Source: Aestuariibacter sp. GS-14
GTDB taxonomy: Bacteria > Pseudomonadota > Gammaproteobacteria > Enterobacterales > Alteromonadaceae
DNA: 64,000 nt
Reading direction: 5' to 3'
Assembly (NCBI RefSeq): GCF_006494365.1
Contig: NZ_VHIP01000005.1
Coordinates: 124,001-188,000, forward strand
The position numbers were made by a program, and so were the translations under genes. Position 1 is the first letter of the stretch; every line of letters starts with the position of its first letter. The notes below the pieces were generated by a model. The model was given only the letters and a program-made list of their open reading frames with translations. It had not been told where the DNA came from and did not search any database. Positions 18,806-28,909 of the stretch are shown piece after piece.

Positions 18806-19813
18806 ATGAGTGTAAAACCAATCGTACTTAGCGGCTGTCAGCCGTCCGGTCAATTAACCCTTGGCAACTACATGGGCGCATTGAAGCAATGGGTAAGCAT
18901 GCAGGACGACCACGACTGTTTATACATGCTGGTAGATTTACACGCCATTACTGTACGTCAGGAGCCTGAAAAACTGAAACAAGCCTGCCTGGACGGCCTG
19001 GCGCTTTATCTGGCGTGCGGTATCGACCCGCAAAAAAGCACACTTTTTGTGCAGTCACACGTTCCTGAGCACGCGCAGTTGGCCTGGGTACTGAACTGTT
19101 ATACACAGATGGGTGAGCTCAATCGCATGACCCAGTTTAAAGACAAGTCTGCCAAAAACGCATCCAATATCAACGTAGGCTTGTACAGCTACCCGGTGCT
19201 GCAGGCTGCCGACATTCTGCTGTATCAGGCCGACAAAGTACCGGTTGGCGAAGACCAGAAGCAACACCTTGAACTGACCCGCGACGTAGCGACACGCTTT
19301 AACAATATCTATGGCGATACGTTCCGCCTGCCCGACCCTTACATCCCGGAATTCGGCGCACGTATCATGAGTTTGCAAGAGCCTGACAAAAAGATGTCGA
19401 AGTCTGACACCAACCCCAAAAATTACATTGGGTTGTTGGAAGATCCGAAAAAGCTGTCGAAAAAAATCAAGAGCGCCGTGACCGACTCGGATGAACAAGC
19501 CCGCATTTACTACGACCCAGTCGAAAAAGCTGGTGTGAGTAACCTGCTGACCTTATTGTCGCTGGCCACTGGTAAGTCGGTTGAAGCCTTAGTACCTGAG
19601 TACGAAGACAAAATGTACGGACACTTGAAAGGCGATGTAGCAGATGCAGTAGTAGCATTACTTGAACCTATTCAGCAACGCTACCATCAGTTCCGTGAAG
19701 ACCAGGCGTATCTCAACCAGGTAATGCGAGATGGTGCAGCCAAGGCACAGGCGAAAGCCAGTAAAACCCTGGCCGCAACCTACGAAGCACTCGGGTTTAT
19801 TGCAAAACCGTAA
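18806..19813 (+). CDS. trpS: Tryptophanyl-tRNA synthetase
   Basis: A 335-residue class Ic aminoacyl-tRNA synthetase that charges tRNA-Trp in the cytosol. The HIGH-equivalent is [13 protein letters not shown] and the KMSKS loop is present as [10 protein letters not shown]. Length and motif spacing are those of bacterial TrpRS. It is likely cotranscribed with rpe, and pabA begins 18 bases downstream. Confidence 0.97.
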   Translation: MSVKPIVLSGCQPSGQLTLGNYMGALKQWVSMQDDHDCLYMLVDLHAITVRQEPEKLKQACLDGLALYLACGIDPQKSTLFVQSHVPEHAQLAWVLNCYTQMGELNRMTQFKDKSAKNASNINVGLYSYPVLQAADILLYQADKVPVGEDQKQHLELTRDVATRFNNIYGDTFRLPDPYIPEFGARIMSLQEPDKKMSKSDTNPKNYIGLLEDPKKLSKKIKSAVTDSDEQARIYYDPVEKAGVSNLLTLLSLATGKSVEALVPEYEDKMYGHLKGDVADAVVALLEPIQQRYHQFREDQAYLNQVMRDGAAKAQAKASKTLAATYEALGFIAKP

Positions 19814-19831
19814 GCAAGTTGCGAGTACCAC

Positions 19832-20452
19832 TTGTTATTGCTCATCGACAATTATGATTCGTTTAGCCATAACCTGGCGCGCTATTTTGTTGAGCTGGGT
19901 TGTGAGCTAAAGGTCGTCAGAAACGACGAAGTCAGTTTGGAAGACATTGCCGCAATGCCTTTGCAAGGCATTGTGATTTCACCCGGCCCCTGTACCCCAG
20001 ACGACTCAGGTATTAGTCTGTCAGTCATCAGCCATTTTGCCGGTAAGTTGCCATTACTCGGCGTATGTTTAGGGCATCAGGCGATTGGGCAGGTATTTGG
20101 TGCGCAGGTGGTTGGCGCGCAGCATATCCGGCACGGCAAACTGTCACCCGTTGCGCATAACGGCCACCCGCTGTTTGCCAATATCCCGGAGCTCTTTACC
20201 GTAACACGGTATCATTCACTGGTAATATCACCTCAGAGTTTACCAGAGTGTCTGGAGGCGTTGGCCTTCAGCCAGGATGGCGCAGTACCCGAAATCATGG
20301 CAATTGCTCATCGCTCCTTACCAATATGGGGGCTCCAGTACCATCCTGAGTCGCTGTTAACCGAGTATGGTCATCAGGTATTGGATAATTTTTTAGCACT
20401 TGCGAACATTTCAACACCGCATCAGGCCAGGCTTTCGGTAGAGCAGCCGTAA
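19832..20452 (+). CDS. pabA: Glutamine amidotransferase, aminodeoxychorismate/anthranilate synthase component II
   Basis: A 206-residue class I glutamine amidotransferase. It begins MLLLIDNYDSFSHNLARYF, the hallmark start of PabA/TrpG. The nucleophile Cys is in GVCLGHQAIG and the catalytic His/Glu in YHPES. It supplies ammonia to PabB (folate) and possibly TrpE (tryptophan). The predicted start is TTG, and no ATG fits the conserved N-terminus; the ribosome site is weak, so translation may be low or coupled to trpS. The position directly after trpS and upstream of argD/astC suggests PabA, but TrpG cannot be excluded from sequence alone. Confidence 0.9.
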   Translation: MLLLIDNYDSFSHNLARYFVELGCELKVVRNDEVSLEDIAAMPLQGIVISPGPCTPDDSGISLSVISHFAGKLPLLGVCLGHQAIGQVFGAQVVGAQHIRHGKLSPVAHNGHPLFANIPELFTVTRYHSLVISPQSLPECLEALAFSQDGAVPEIMAIAHRSLPIWGLQYHPESLLTEYGHQVLDNFLALANISTPHQARLSVEQP

Positions 20453-20495
20453 TTAAGTTGCAGCGATTTAGGATTCAGCCGATACTCACTGTAAT

Positions 20496-21713
20496 GTGTT
20501 CAATACCAATTCATTTCCAACCCGAAGAAAATTTGGAGTAACCCCTTCGCTTATGGTTGAGCAATTACTAGCGCCACCGTCCATTGCAGAACGTTTCGAC
20601 TACTGGCTCATTGCGCCAGAGCGGGCAAATGAAATGATCGGCAAACGTGCACCAGGTGAGGTGAGTTACGCGGAATCAGAGCAAAGTTATACCCGCAGGC
20701 AACTGCTGAAGGTAGAAAAAACCGCTATACGCGACAAACTTCAATCCGCGAAGGTGAAAGCTGAATATCTGGCTCAAATCAATCAGCAGGTGCACACGCT
20801 GATAAAGAAGAAGTTTATCCAGGCAATAAGCGATACACCTGGCATATTAGACAAACAGCTCAACTGGCAGGACAATTCCACCGATTTAATAGACTTGCTC
20901 ACCACACCCTCTGCAACCATAACCAAAGTAGAAGCCATAGCGGCTGGTATGCCCTGGTTGTACGATGAACTATTAAAGTTGGTTAATGCCCCTCAGAATC
21001 GCAAACGCGATGCCCGCGGCATGGTGATTGTAGTGGACACCCTGAAAACTGCACTGAGCTTTATGGGTATTGATAATGTGAAAGTGGTATTGCCGGCACT
21101 GATGTTCAGACAATCGGTGCCGCTCATTACCGATCCATTTCCACAAGTGAAACACAAAACCGTTGAGTACACTCTAACCTGTGCCAGAACGGCAAAAGAG
21201 ATCGCCCCGCAGTTTGGCGCCAAACCCTATCATGCCTACTTGCTGGCGATGTTGAGCCAGTTGGGCCGCAGTGTGGTTTTAAAACTGTACTTTAAGCTGT
21301 TTGAACAAGTGCATTTTGATTTTCTACAGCATGCGCAAAAAGCCAAACTACGCGACCTGCATGGTGCACTTACACAGTTGCTGCCCGATCCGGCCCAATG
21401 TATCAGCCTGGTGAACCAGCACAGCGACAAGCTGTCGATGCATCTGCTTGAACAAATGGTATTCAAACGTATTGATCTAAGCACTCCCCTGCATCAATTC
21501 CTACAGGAACCCGACGAGGAAGATATCCTCCCACTGGCAAAGACGCTGCAACAGAGCCGCTATTACACCAAGTTTCGTATGCTCAGTGACGCCAAGCTGT
21601 TCTTAGAAGATGAAGCAAGGGTATTTCAGGCTGGCAGTGCCATTCACTCCGATACCTTTGAATCCTTACAACGCACAGCATTATCGCAATTACCCGTTGT
21701 GGCTGAACTGTAG
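20496..21713 (+). CDS. HDOD-domain signalling protein
   Basis: A 405-residue cytosolic protein. The N-terminal part (about 1-115) is charged and has no recognised domain. The region about 120-330 matches the HDOD fold, an HD-like helical domain lacking catalytic residues, with SATITKVEAIAAGMPW, RGMVIVVDTLKTALSFMGI and KPYHAYLLAMLSQLG. HDOD proteins regulate motility, stress and c-di-GMP pathways as scaffold or ligand-binding modules. The GTG at 20496 gives this length but lacks a clear ribosome site; an ATG at 20553 is the alternative and would remove 19 residues. No partner gene is evident. Confidence 0.75.
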   Translation: MFNTNSFPTRRKFGVTPSLMVEQLLAPPSIAERFDYWLIAPERANEMIGKRAPGEVSYAESEQSYTRRQLLKVEKTAIRDKLQSAKVKAEYLAQINQQVHTLIKKKFIQAISDTPGILDKQLNWQDNSTDLIDLLTTPSATITKVEAIAAGMPWLYDELLKLVNAPQNRKRDARGMVIVVDTLKTALSFMGIDNVKVVLPALMFRQSVPLITDPFPQVKHKTVEYTLTCARTAKEIAPQFGAKPYHAYLLAMLSQLGRSVVLKLYFKLFEQVHFDFLQHAQKAKLRDLHGALTQLLPDPAQCISLVNQHSDKLSMHLLEQMVFKRIDLSTPLHQFLQEPDEEDILPLAKTLQQSRYYTKFRMLSDAKLFLEDEARVFQAGSAIHSDTFESLQRTALSQLPVVAEL

Positions 21714-22113
21714 CCACCTTTTCGTTTCAATTTAGGCGATATAACCCGCAATTTGCTTAATTGTGCTCCGATGAAAGCACTAAACGGCCACGCTTCCCTG
21801 GACACTCACCTTTCATAATCATTCAGGCGTAAACTAATCTTTACACGCATTTAAATCAGGGAGCAGCGCCCTGCATGTCGCTTCCTCTGAGTTGATTATT
21901 TTCCAGCCTATTCATTTACGTGGATAGTTATTCATATATTATGCAAAACAAGCCGTAACCCTTGATTTTACTGTGTTTGCGAGTACTGAATTGACAAGAC
22001 AAAGGGGTTTTATGCTGGCATACTGGAACGCTTTGATACACATTATTCCGCTGAATTTCGTTAACAAATTGATAAAACGAAACACCAGCTTATCCACAGT
22101 TAGAGGTGAAAAG
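21714..22113. other. 400-base intergenic region before the arginine catabolic genes
   Basis: No convincing gene. A frame in phase with argD/astC extends back to 21973 but has no conserved sequence and no good start. The region should hold the operon promoter and operators. AT-rich half-sites such as ATTCAT at about 21910 and 21930 and ATGCA near 21938 resemble ArgR half-sites, but no complete box can be built from them. No strong -35/-10 pair was identified. Confidence 0.4.
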
Positions 22114-23322
22114 ATGCACGTAACCCGGAGTTTATTTGATGAAGTCATGGTACCGAACTACAACCCTGCCAGTATGGTGCCGGTTCGCGGCCTGGGTTCG
22201 CGAGTCTGGGATCAGGACGGCAACGAGTTTATCGACTTTGCAGGTGGTATTGCCGTAAATGCATTAGGTCACTGTCACCCTGAATTGGTGAAAGCACTGA
22301 CTGAACAAGCCAATAAATTATGGCACCTGAGCAACGTGTTTACTAACGAACCCGCATTGCGTTTGGCCAAGAAATTAACTGAGCACACGTTTGCCGAGCG
22401 CGCTTATTTTGCCAACTCTGGTGCCGAGGCGAACGAAGCCGCACTGAAGCTGGCCCGTCGCTATGCGCTGGAGAAGTTCGGTGAGCACAAACAGCAAATC
22501 ATCGCATTTAACCAAGGCTTCCACGGACGTACTTTCTTTACCGTTACAGTAGGTGGTCAGGCGGCCTATTCCGACGGATTTGGTCCTAAGCCAGGCGCGA
22601 TCGACCACTGTGCCTACAATGATTTAGCTGCGTTTGAAGCGCTGATTTCAGACAATACCTGTGCAGTAATGATGGAACCTTTACAAGGTGAAGGCGGTAT
22701 CATCTCTCCAACTCCCGAATTTATTAAGGGTGTGCGTGAACTGTGTAGCAAGCACAACGCACTGTTAATTTTTGACGAAGTGCAGTCAGGTGTGGGCCGT
22801 ACCGGTCATTTATATGCTTACATGGGCGTGGGCGTTATCCCTGACATTCTAACGTCAGCCAAGTCATTAGGCGGCGGTTTCCCAATTGGTGCCATGTTGA
22901 CTACCACTGAAATTGCCTCACACCTGAAACCGGGTACGCACGGCAGTACTTACGGTGGTAATCCATTAGCTTGTGCAGTAGCCGAGCGCACATTCGACAT
23001 CGTGAATGATCCGGCGGTACTGGAAGGCGTAAAACGCAAGGAACAGTTGTTCCGCGATACGCTGGCAACCATCAATAATAAGCACAAAGTGTTTAGCGAA
23101 ATTCGCGGTAAAGGCATGCTGCTAGGCTGTGCGTTAAACGAAGATTTTGCTGGTCAGTCCCGGGCTTTCCTGGACGCCTCTACTGCACAACAACTCATGT
23201 GTCTGGTGGCCGGCGCCAACGTTGTTCGTTTCGCACCTTCGCTTATTATTCCTGATGAGGATATTGCAGAAGGATTGGTGCGCTTTGAAAAAGCCATTGC
23301 CAGCGTAGTCGCTGCCAAGTAA
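22114..23322 (+). CDS. argD: Acetylornithine/succinylornithine aminotransferase
   Basis: A 402-residue PLP-dependent class III aminotransferase. The ATG at 22114 is chosen because GAGGTG lies just before it and the protein then has the family's standard length and N-terminus. PLP-site features are the [17 protein letters not shown] loop, the metal/PLP aspartate in [12 protein letters not shown] and the Schiff-base lysine in [11 protein letters not shown]. The enzyme works in arginine synthesis (ArgD) or degradation (AstC). Sitting directly before astA and astD, it probably serves as AstC, perhaps with both roles, as described in related bacteria. Confidence 0.93.
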   Translation: MHVTRSLFDEVMVPNYNPASMVPVRGLGSRVWDQDGNEFIDFAGGIAVNALGHCHPELVKALTEQANKLWHLSNVFTNEPALRLAKKLTEHTFAERAYFANSGAEANEAALKLARRYALEKFGEHKQQIIAFNQGFHGRTFFTVTVGGQAAYSDGFGPKPGAIDHCAYNDLAAFEALISDNTCAVMMEPLQGEGGIISPTPEFIKGVRELCSKHNALLIFDEVQSGVGRTGHLYAYMGVGVIPDILTSAKSLGGGFPIGAMLTTTEIASHLKPGTHGSTYGGNPLACAVAERTFDIVNDPAVLEGVKRKEQLFRDTLATINNKHKVFSEIRGKGMLLGCALNEDFAGQSRAFLDASTAQQLMCLVAGANVVRFAPSLIIPDEDIAEGLVRFEKAIASVVAAK

Positions 23323-23339
23323 CGGTAAGTGAGCTGAGC

Positions 23340-24377
23340 ATGTACATTATTCGCCCCATACAACAAAGCGATTATCCTGCGCTGTATGCGATTGCAGTGG
23401 AATCCGGCATTGGCTTCACGTCATTGCCGGTGAACGAAAGCTTATTGCAGCGCAAAATCGACAGGTCAACCAGCTCTTTTGGTAAGGATGTGTCCGAGCC
23501 TCACAGCGAATCCTATTTGTTTGTCATGGAAGATGTCACTACTGGTGAAGTAGTAGGTACAGCAGGTATAGAAGCCGCCGTTGGTACCGATGACGCGTTT
23601 TACCATTATCATGTTGGTAAGGTAGTACACGCGTCGCGCGAATTGAACATTCACAACACGGTAGAGATCCTGACGTTTTGTAACGACTACACCGGCGTAA
23701 GTGAAATTTGTACGCTGTTCTTACGTGAAAGTGCCCGTAAAGGCCTCAATGGCCGGTTCCTTTCTAAAGTGCGATTCCTGTTCATGCAGGAACACCGCGA
23801 ACGCTTTGCCGATACCGTTATTGCAGAAATGCGCGGAGTGAGTGACGAAAACGGCCGTTCTCCCTTTTGGGAGTGGCTGGAAGCCCATTTCTTTTCAATG
23901 GATTTCCCTACCGCGGATTACCTGACCGGTATTGGCAACAAGGTGTTCATCGCCGAACTGATGCCCAAATACCCCATTTACGTAAACCTGCTGAGTCAGG
24001 ATGCTCAAAACGTAATTGGTAAGGTGCACAAAAAAACCGAGCCTGCACTGCGCTTATTACAGGAAGAAGGCTTCATTGGTCGTGGATACGTAGACATCTT
24101 TGATGGCGGCCCCACGGTAGAAGCGAATTTAAGTCATATACGCACTGCGCAGCGCAGCAGGCGCGCTACAGTGCACATTGACGATCAGTCTGCCGCACAA
24201 GACGGCGAATTATGCTACATCATCAACACGTCAGTTAAAGGCTTTAGGGCCGTGGTTGCCGATGTTCAGTATGACAGTCAGGCCGATATTGCCGTGATAT
24301 CTCATAAGGCCGCAGCCGCTCTTAACGTTGACGAAGGCGGTGCAATCCGCTTTGCCGCGGTCACCCCGCGGGATTAA
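23340..24377 (+). CDS. astA: Arginine N-succinyltransferase
   Basis: A 345-residue enzyme of the AstA/AruG family that transfers succinyl from succinyl-CoA to the alpha-amino group of arginine, the first step of the AST pathway. The conserved N-terminus MYIIRPIQQSDYPALYAIA, the FTSLP segment and the ELCTLFLR-like block (SEICTLFLRESAR) match the family, which has an acyl-CoA N-acyltransferase fold. It begins 17 bases after argD/astC and ends 27 bases before astD, so it is part of one operon. Confidence 0.95.
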   Translation: MYIIRPIQQSDYPALYAIAVESGIGFTSLPVNESLLQRKIDRSTSSFGKDVSEPHSESYLFVMEDVTTGEVVGTAGIEAAVGTDDAFYHYHVGKVVHASRELNIHNTVEILTFCNDYTGVSEICTLFLRESARKGLNGRFLSKVRFLFMQEHRERFADTVIAEMRGVSDENGRSPFWEWLEAHFFSMDFPTADYLTGIGNKVFIAELMPKYPIYVNLLSQDAQNVIGKVHKKTEPALRLLQEEGFIGRGYVDIFDGGPTVEANLSHIRTAQRSRRATVHIDDQSAAQDGELCYIINTSVKGFRAVVADVQYDSQADIAVISHKAAAALNVDEGGAIRFAAVTPRD

Positions 24378-24404
24378 CACTATTACAAGCATCAGGACAG
24401 AATT

Positions 24405-25874
24405 ATGCCAACTACACATTTTATAAATGGTCAGTGGGTTGAGGGCCAGGGTGCCTCTATCAGCTCCACTGATCCAGCCAAGAATCACGTTTTCTGGCAC
24501 GGCAACGCCGCTTCAGCCGAGCAAGTGAGCCGTGCCGTTAACGCTGCCAGAGCCGCATCACCTGCCTGGTCTGCCCTCACGGTTGAAGCGCGTCTTACCA
24601 TTGTAAAGCGCTTCGGTGAATTGTTGGCCGCCAATAAATCAGAATTGGCAACGCTCATTGCCCAGGAAACCGGCAAACCACTGTGGGAAACAGCTACTGA
24701 AGTGGCTGCCATGATTGGCAAGATCGCTATTTCCGAAAAAGCCTATTTTGAACGCACGGGTACAGTTGAAAATCCTATGCCAGTGGGTAAAGCATTTATC
24801 CGCCACAAGCCCCATGGCGTTGTAGCGGTATTTGGCCCTTATAATTTCCCGGGTCACTTGCCAAATGGTCACATTGTACCTGCGTTAATTGCAGGGAATA
24901 CCGTTATATTTAAACCCAGTGATTTAACACCTGCCGTTGCTGAAGCTACTGTGAAATTGTGGGAGCAAGCTGGTATCCCGGCAGGTGTGCTGAATCTGGT
25001 ACAGGGTGAAGTAGAAACTGGTAAAGCACTGGCGGCCCACCCACAACTGGACGGCTTGTTCTTCACGGGTAGCTCGCGTACCGGTAAAATCCTGCACGAG
25101 CAATTTGCCGGTCATCCGGGTAAAATTCTGGCGCTGGAAATGGGTGGTAACAACCCGCTCATCATTACTGATGTGGCTGATACTAAAGCAGCCGTGCATG
25201 ACATTATTCAATCTGCTTTTGTTACCTCCGGTCAGCGCTGCACATGCGCGCGTCGCTTGTTTATTCCTGCCAACCCGCAGGGAGACAACCTGATGGCTGC
25301 ACTAATTGAAGCAACCAAGGCCATTCAGATTGGTCATTACGATGCCGAGCCACAACCTTTTATGGGCGCTATGGTTAGCGCGGCAGCGGCAAAGGGCATG
25401 GCTGCGGCACAGCAATCGCTGCTGGATCTAGGTGCAACTGCGTTGCTGCCACTTGTTCACACAGATGAATCAACCGGGTTTGTCACGCCAGGCATCGTTG
25501 ACGTAACGGCTATCGTTGACAGCATGCCGGATGAAGAACACTTCGGTCCGCTGCTCAAAGTGATCCGCTACACCGATTTCGACACCGCGATTGCACAGGC
25601 CAACAACACCCGTTTCGGATTATCTGCCGGCTTGCTCAGTGACGCCGAATCAGACTATCAGCACTTCTTCCAGCATATCCGGGCAGGTATTGTTAACTGG
25701 AACCGTCCAATTACAGGCGCAAGCAGTGCGGCTCCATTCGGGGGCATTGGCGAAAGCGGTAATCACAGAGCGAGTGCTTACTACGCAGCCGACTACTGCG
25801 CTTATCCTGTAGCGTCAGTTGAGCTGGACAAAGTAACATTGCCGGGCACACTTAACCCGGGTCTAACAATTTAA
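24405..25874 (+). CDS. astD: N-succinylglutamate 5-semialdehyde dehydrogenase
   Basis: A 489-residue aldehyde dehydrogenase that oxidises succinylglutamate semialdehyde to succinylglutamate with NAD, the fourth step of the AST pathway. The catalytic cysteine is in [11 protein letters not shown], the general-base glutamate in LEMGGNNP, and the NAD-binding GxTxxG-like segment is FTGSSRTG. AstD-type features include the N-terminus with FINGQWVEG. It follows astA with a 27-base gap. astB (dihydrolase) and astE (desuccinylase) are not in this window and must lie elsewhere if the pathway is complete. Confidence 0.95.
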   Translation: MPTTHFINGQWVEGQGASISSTDPAKNHVFWHGNAASAEQVSRAVNAARAASPAWSALTVEARLTIVKRFGELLAANKSELATLIAQETGKPLWETATEVAAMIGKIAISEKAYFERTGTVENPMPVGKAFIRHKPHGVVAVFGPYNFPGHLPNGHIVPALIAGNTVIFKPSDLTPAVAEATVKLWEQAGIPAGVLNLVQGEVETGKALAAHPQLDGLFFTGSSRTGKILHEQFAGHPGKILALEMGGNNPLIITDVADTKAAVHDIIQSAFVTSGQRCTCARRLFIPANPQGDNLMAALIEATKAIQIGHYDAEPQPFMGAMVSAAAAKGMAAAQQSLLDLGATALLPLVHTDESTGFVTPGIVDVTAIVDSMPDEEHFGPLLKVIRYTDFDTAIAQANNTRFGLSAGLLSDAESDYQHFFQHIRAGIVNWNRPITGASSAAPFGGIGESGNHRASAYYAADYCAYPVASVELDKVTLPGTLNPGLTI

Positions 25875-25899
25875 AAATATAAAGGAACGACAGAACATC

Positions 25900-26706
25900 A
25901 TGCACAACGATATCAGTACCCTGTTTGCCAATATGTGGCAGGATTATGTGCAAATTACCCCAAGTGCGAAGCGTATTCACGAGTTGTTGGCCGGCGAAGA
26001 AAGCAGTCCCGACATCGTGAATGATCACGTAGCGTTTCGTACATTCAACCTGGACAAAACAAACCTGGATAAGCTGGCCGCGCATTTTCTGGCACTGGGT
26101 TATGAAGCCAAGGGCGAATACAACTTCAAAGCTAAAAAGCTGGATGCCAAACACTTTGAGCACCCTGACACCACCAAGCCAAAGGTGTTTATTAGCCAAT
26201 TGCGTGTGGAAGAATTGTCGGAAGGTGCTCAGCAGATCATTAAGGGGTTAGTAGCGCAGATGTCGGCAGACGTGGTAACGGCTGATAATTTCCTTTACTC
26301 AGGGCGCCAATGGCAATTATCTACTGAAGAATACCAGGCGTTAATTAGCGAGTCTGAATACGCTGGCTGGTTAGCGGCGTGGGGCTTCAGAGCTAACCAC
26401 TTCACCGTGAGCGTAAATCATTTAACCCACAGTGACAGCCTTGAGCAGGTTAACACCTTACTTAAAGACGCTGGCTTTGTTCTGAATACGGTGGGCGGTG
26501 AAATAAAGGGCGGCGAGTCGGTCTTTTTGGCTCAGTCTTCTACTATGGCAGATAAAATCGACCTGGAATTCAGTGACACCACGTTAACCATTCCAAGTTG
26601 TTTTTATGAGTTCGCACAGCGCTACACTATGCCAAATGGCGAGTTGTATCAGGGCTTTGTTGAGGCCTCAGCTGACAAAATCTTCGAAAGTACCAACGCC
26701 AAATAA
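25900..26706 (+). CDS. DUF1338 protein, 2-oxoadipate dioxygenase/decarboxylase-like
   Basis: A 268-residue cytosolic protein of the DUF1338 family, of the short type. The candidate metal ligands are His43 (in NDHVAFRTF), His167 (in RANHFTV) and Glu223 (in DLEFSD). This is the His/His/Glu set of the vicinal-oxygen-chelate-like fold described for HglS, a 2-oxoadipate hydroxyglutarate synthase in Pseudomonas lysine catabolism. Arg47, four residues after the first His, sits where HglS has its substrate-binding arginine. It follows astD by 25 bases and completes an argD-astA-astD-DUF1338 operon, so a 2-oxo acid related to arginine or ornithine breakdown is a plausible substrate. The substrate is not established. 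Confidence 0.8.
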   Translation: MHNDISTLFANMWQDYVQITPSAKRIHELLAGEESSPDIVNDHVAFRTFNLDKTNLDKLAAHFLALGYEAKGEYNFKAKKLDAKHFEHPDTTKPKVFISQLRVEELSEGAQQIIKGLVAQMSADVVTADNFLYSGRQWQLSTEEYQALISESEYAGWLAAWGFRANHFTVSVNHLTHSDSLEQVNTLLKDAGFVLNTVGGEIKGGESVFLAQSSTMADKIDLEFSDTTLTIPSCFYEFAQRYTMPNGELYQGFVEASADKIFESTNAK

Positions 26707-26744
26707 ACTTTCCACGCGGTTATTGCCCGCCAATAGCCGCGTAT

Positions 26745-28907
26745 TTATTCCTCCACGGCCATCGGATACCGTGCATGTTTGTAAATAAACTGGTCGTAAG
26801 GCATGGGCTTTTCAAACAAGAACCCCTGAAACGCCGAAATCCCCATCTCCTCCAGTAGCGGTATGTAAGCCGGATCATCTATTCCTTCAATAAGCACTTC
26901 ATACTGCAGACTGTTTAGCATTTTCACCACGCCGGTTAACAGCGACAACGCTTTTGCTGAACGATGGATATCCCTGACCAGTGAGCGGTCAATTTTAATA
27001 ATATCGAACTGAAAGGTGCGTAAATAGCTCAGCGATGAGAAACCACTGCCGAAATCATCCAGCGACAACACAAAACCGGCGTTGCGCAACTCGGTAAGTG
27101 CCCGCCAGGCATTTGATTGATCCTTTATAAAAATAGATTCTGTGATTTCTATTTCAATCAATTGCGGTGACACGACATGATCTTCACACAACGCAAGTGC
27201 CACAGCGGCAAAACCTGGTTCCAACAACTGATTAGCACTGATATTTACCGACATGGGCACACTTAAACCCTCGGCTTCCATCATGGCAATGTACTCACAC
27301 GCAGACTCCAGCGCCATCAAGCCAATTTGGTCGTCCAGGCCATGTGCTTCTGCCAGGGGAATAAACGTTCCCGGACTCACCATGCCATGTAGCGGTGAGA
27401 ACCATCGACACAACAGTTCAGCACCAATCATCCTGCCGGTAGAACTGAATTTACCCTGCAGGTAAAAATCCAGTGCACGCGTTCGGATTGCCCTGCGCAA
27501 ATCCGTCAGCAAGGTCACCTGCTCTTTCATGCTTTCGATCAGGCCATGACAGTATACAAATACCTGGCCTTTGCCGGATGTTTTGGCCTGGTACATGGCG
27601 GCGTCTGCATTTTGAATAATGTCTTCTACACTGTCGCCATGTTCAGGGAAACTGGCAATACCAATACTGGCAGACAGGCTTATATCGCTGTCGTTGAGTG
27701 CGAAGTTAAGCAATTCAAGTGACTTGATCAATGACTGGCTAGACGCGACACATGCCTGCTGGTCTTCGCCTGGAATGGCTATCAGGAACTCATCGCCTCC
27801 CCAGCGGGTGATGATGGCGCTGTCCTCGTATATTGAACAAAGCGTACTGGCTACCGCAATTAAACAACGATCCCCTGCATCATGGCCGGCCAGGTCATTG
27901 ATAGCTTTGAATCCATCCAGGTCGATGAACGCCAGCGAATAGGGTCTGTTAGACTCGGTTAAGTCTGCCAGTGCAGCATTGAGACCAAGTCGGTTTTTAA
28001 GCCCGGTTAAATCGTCGTGCGTAGCCAGTTCGCGCAGCCGCGCTTCGTTTTGCTTGCGTTCACTGATATCCCGAATCGTGGCAATCAAATACCGGGAACT
28101 TTGCTGACGAGATTCAAACATCGCCAATGATACATCCACTGGTATTAATTGCCCGGCGCAGGTAACCAGTTGCGTATCAAACTGCAGCTGTCCTAACTGT
28201 GGCAGTCGACCAAGCTGTTTTTCTGCTTCGGGTAGAAACACCGTTAGGCTTTTCTGCTCGCAATCCGATTTGGTAGTGAGTTTTGTTAACGCCAGGAATG
28301 CTTCATTTGTTTCGGTAATAACAAAATCGGTAGACAGCACCAGCATTGGCTCTCTGGAGCTCGAAAATGCCGAGGCCATTAACTGAAACGACTGCTCTGC
28401 CCGTTGCTGCTGGGTAATGTCTTTACTGGTTCCAACAATGTAACGAGCCGCACCGCTATCATCTCTTCTGAGCACTTTCCCTCTCGATCTCATCCACTGA
28501 TATCCATGACGAGCCTTGATGCGGAAAGTGACTTCGATATCATCGTAAAGACTGTGTACGGCCAATGACCACTGAAATTGTATCGCCGACATATCATCTT
28601 CGTGGATCAACGAAAGCAGCGCAATTGCGTTGTGTCTGGATTGCTTCACCTGTTTTCGATGTAAGCCAAAGGACTTAACAACAAAACTATCATCTTCAGC
28701 GTGCCACTCCCAGTAAGACTCCTGACTTGCCCACAAGGCAAGCTCCAGTTTTTCCTGATTGGCCTGACTTTGCTGGAGCGCTAAATACAGCGCCCTGCTT
28801 TTCTCCGTTAGCAGTTTCTCCGCTTGTTGCCGCGCGGCTTTCTCGCGCTTTAACCTGCGATTTAGTAACGCTATGTCTGCTCCCGGGTCCTGTGGCGAAA
28901 CTGGCAC
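26745..28907 (-). CDS. PAS-PAS-GGDEF-EAL c-di-GMP enzyme, likely H-NOX partner (HaCE type)
   Basis: A 720-residue cytosolic protein starting with GTG. It has a coiled coil (about 10-55), two PAS domains (about 55-165 and 170-290), GGDEF (about 295-455) and EAL (about 465-710). The cyclase signature WGGDEF is intact, but the RxxD inhibitory site expected just before it is absent. The phosphodiesterase signature is GAELLCRW, with the metal-binding NISANQ, ITES and DDFGSGFSSL motifs kept, so both activities are possible. It lies two bases downstream of the H-NOX gene on the same strand. In Shewanella woodyi such a pair forms a complex in which NO-bound H-NOX shifts the enzyme toward c-di-GMP hydrolysis. 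The same behaviour here is inferred. Confidence 0.85.
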   Translation of the reverse strand: MPVSPQDPGADIALLNRRLKREKAARQQAEKLLTEKSRALYLALQQSQANQEKLELALWASQESYWEWHAEDDSFVVKSFGLHRKQVKQSRHNAIALLSLIHEDDMSAIQFQWSLAVHSLYDDIEVTFRIKARHGYQWMRSRGKVLRRDDSGAARYIVGTSKDITQQQRAEQSFQLMASAFSSSREPMLVLSTDFVITETNEAFLALTKLTTKSDCEQKSLTVFLPEAEKQLGRLPQLGQLQFDTQLVTCAGQLIPVDVSLAMFESRQQSSRYLIATIRDISERKQNEARLRELATHDDLTGLKNRLGLNAALADLTESNRPYSLAFIDLDGFKAINDLAGHDAGDRCLIAVASTLCSIYEDSAIITRWGGDEFLIAIPGEDQQACVASSQSLIKSLELLNFALNDSDISLSASIGIASFPEHGDSVEDIIQNADAAMYQAKTSGKGQVFVYCHGLIESMKEQVTLLTDLRRAIRTRALDFYLQGKFSSTGRMIGAELLCRWFSPLHGMVSPGTFIPLAEAHGLDDQIGLMALESACEYIAMMEAEGLSVPMSVNISANQLLEPGFAAVALALCEDHVVSPQLIEIEITESIFIKDQSNAWRALTELRNAGFVLSLDDFGSGFSSLSYLRTFQFDIIKIDRSLVRDIHRSAKALSLLTGVVKMLNSLQYEVLIEGIDDPAYIPLLEEMGISAFQGFLFEKPMPYDQFIYKHARYPMAVEE

Positions 28908-28909
28908 GG

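Noticed and set aside
20502-20511. AATACCAATT decamer near the HDOD gene start, similar to the ends of the 76-bp palindrome
   Set aside because: No paired arm or stem follows, so it is most simply a chance match within or just before the coding region.
21905-21945. ARG-box-like half-sites upstream of argD/astC
   Set aside because: Only single half-sites resemble the ArgR pattern; no complete TGAAT-N4-ATTCA box can be formed without several mismatches.
21973-22113. In-frame N-terminal extension of the acetylornithine aminotransferase
   Set aside because: The extension has no conserved sequence, and a good ribosome site precedes the ATG at 22114 that gives the family's usual N-terminus.
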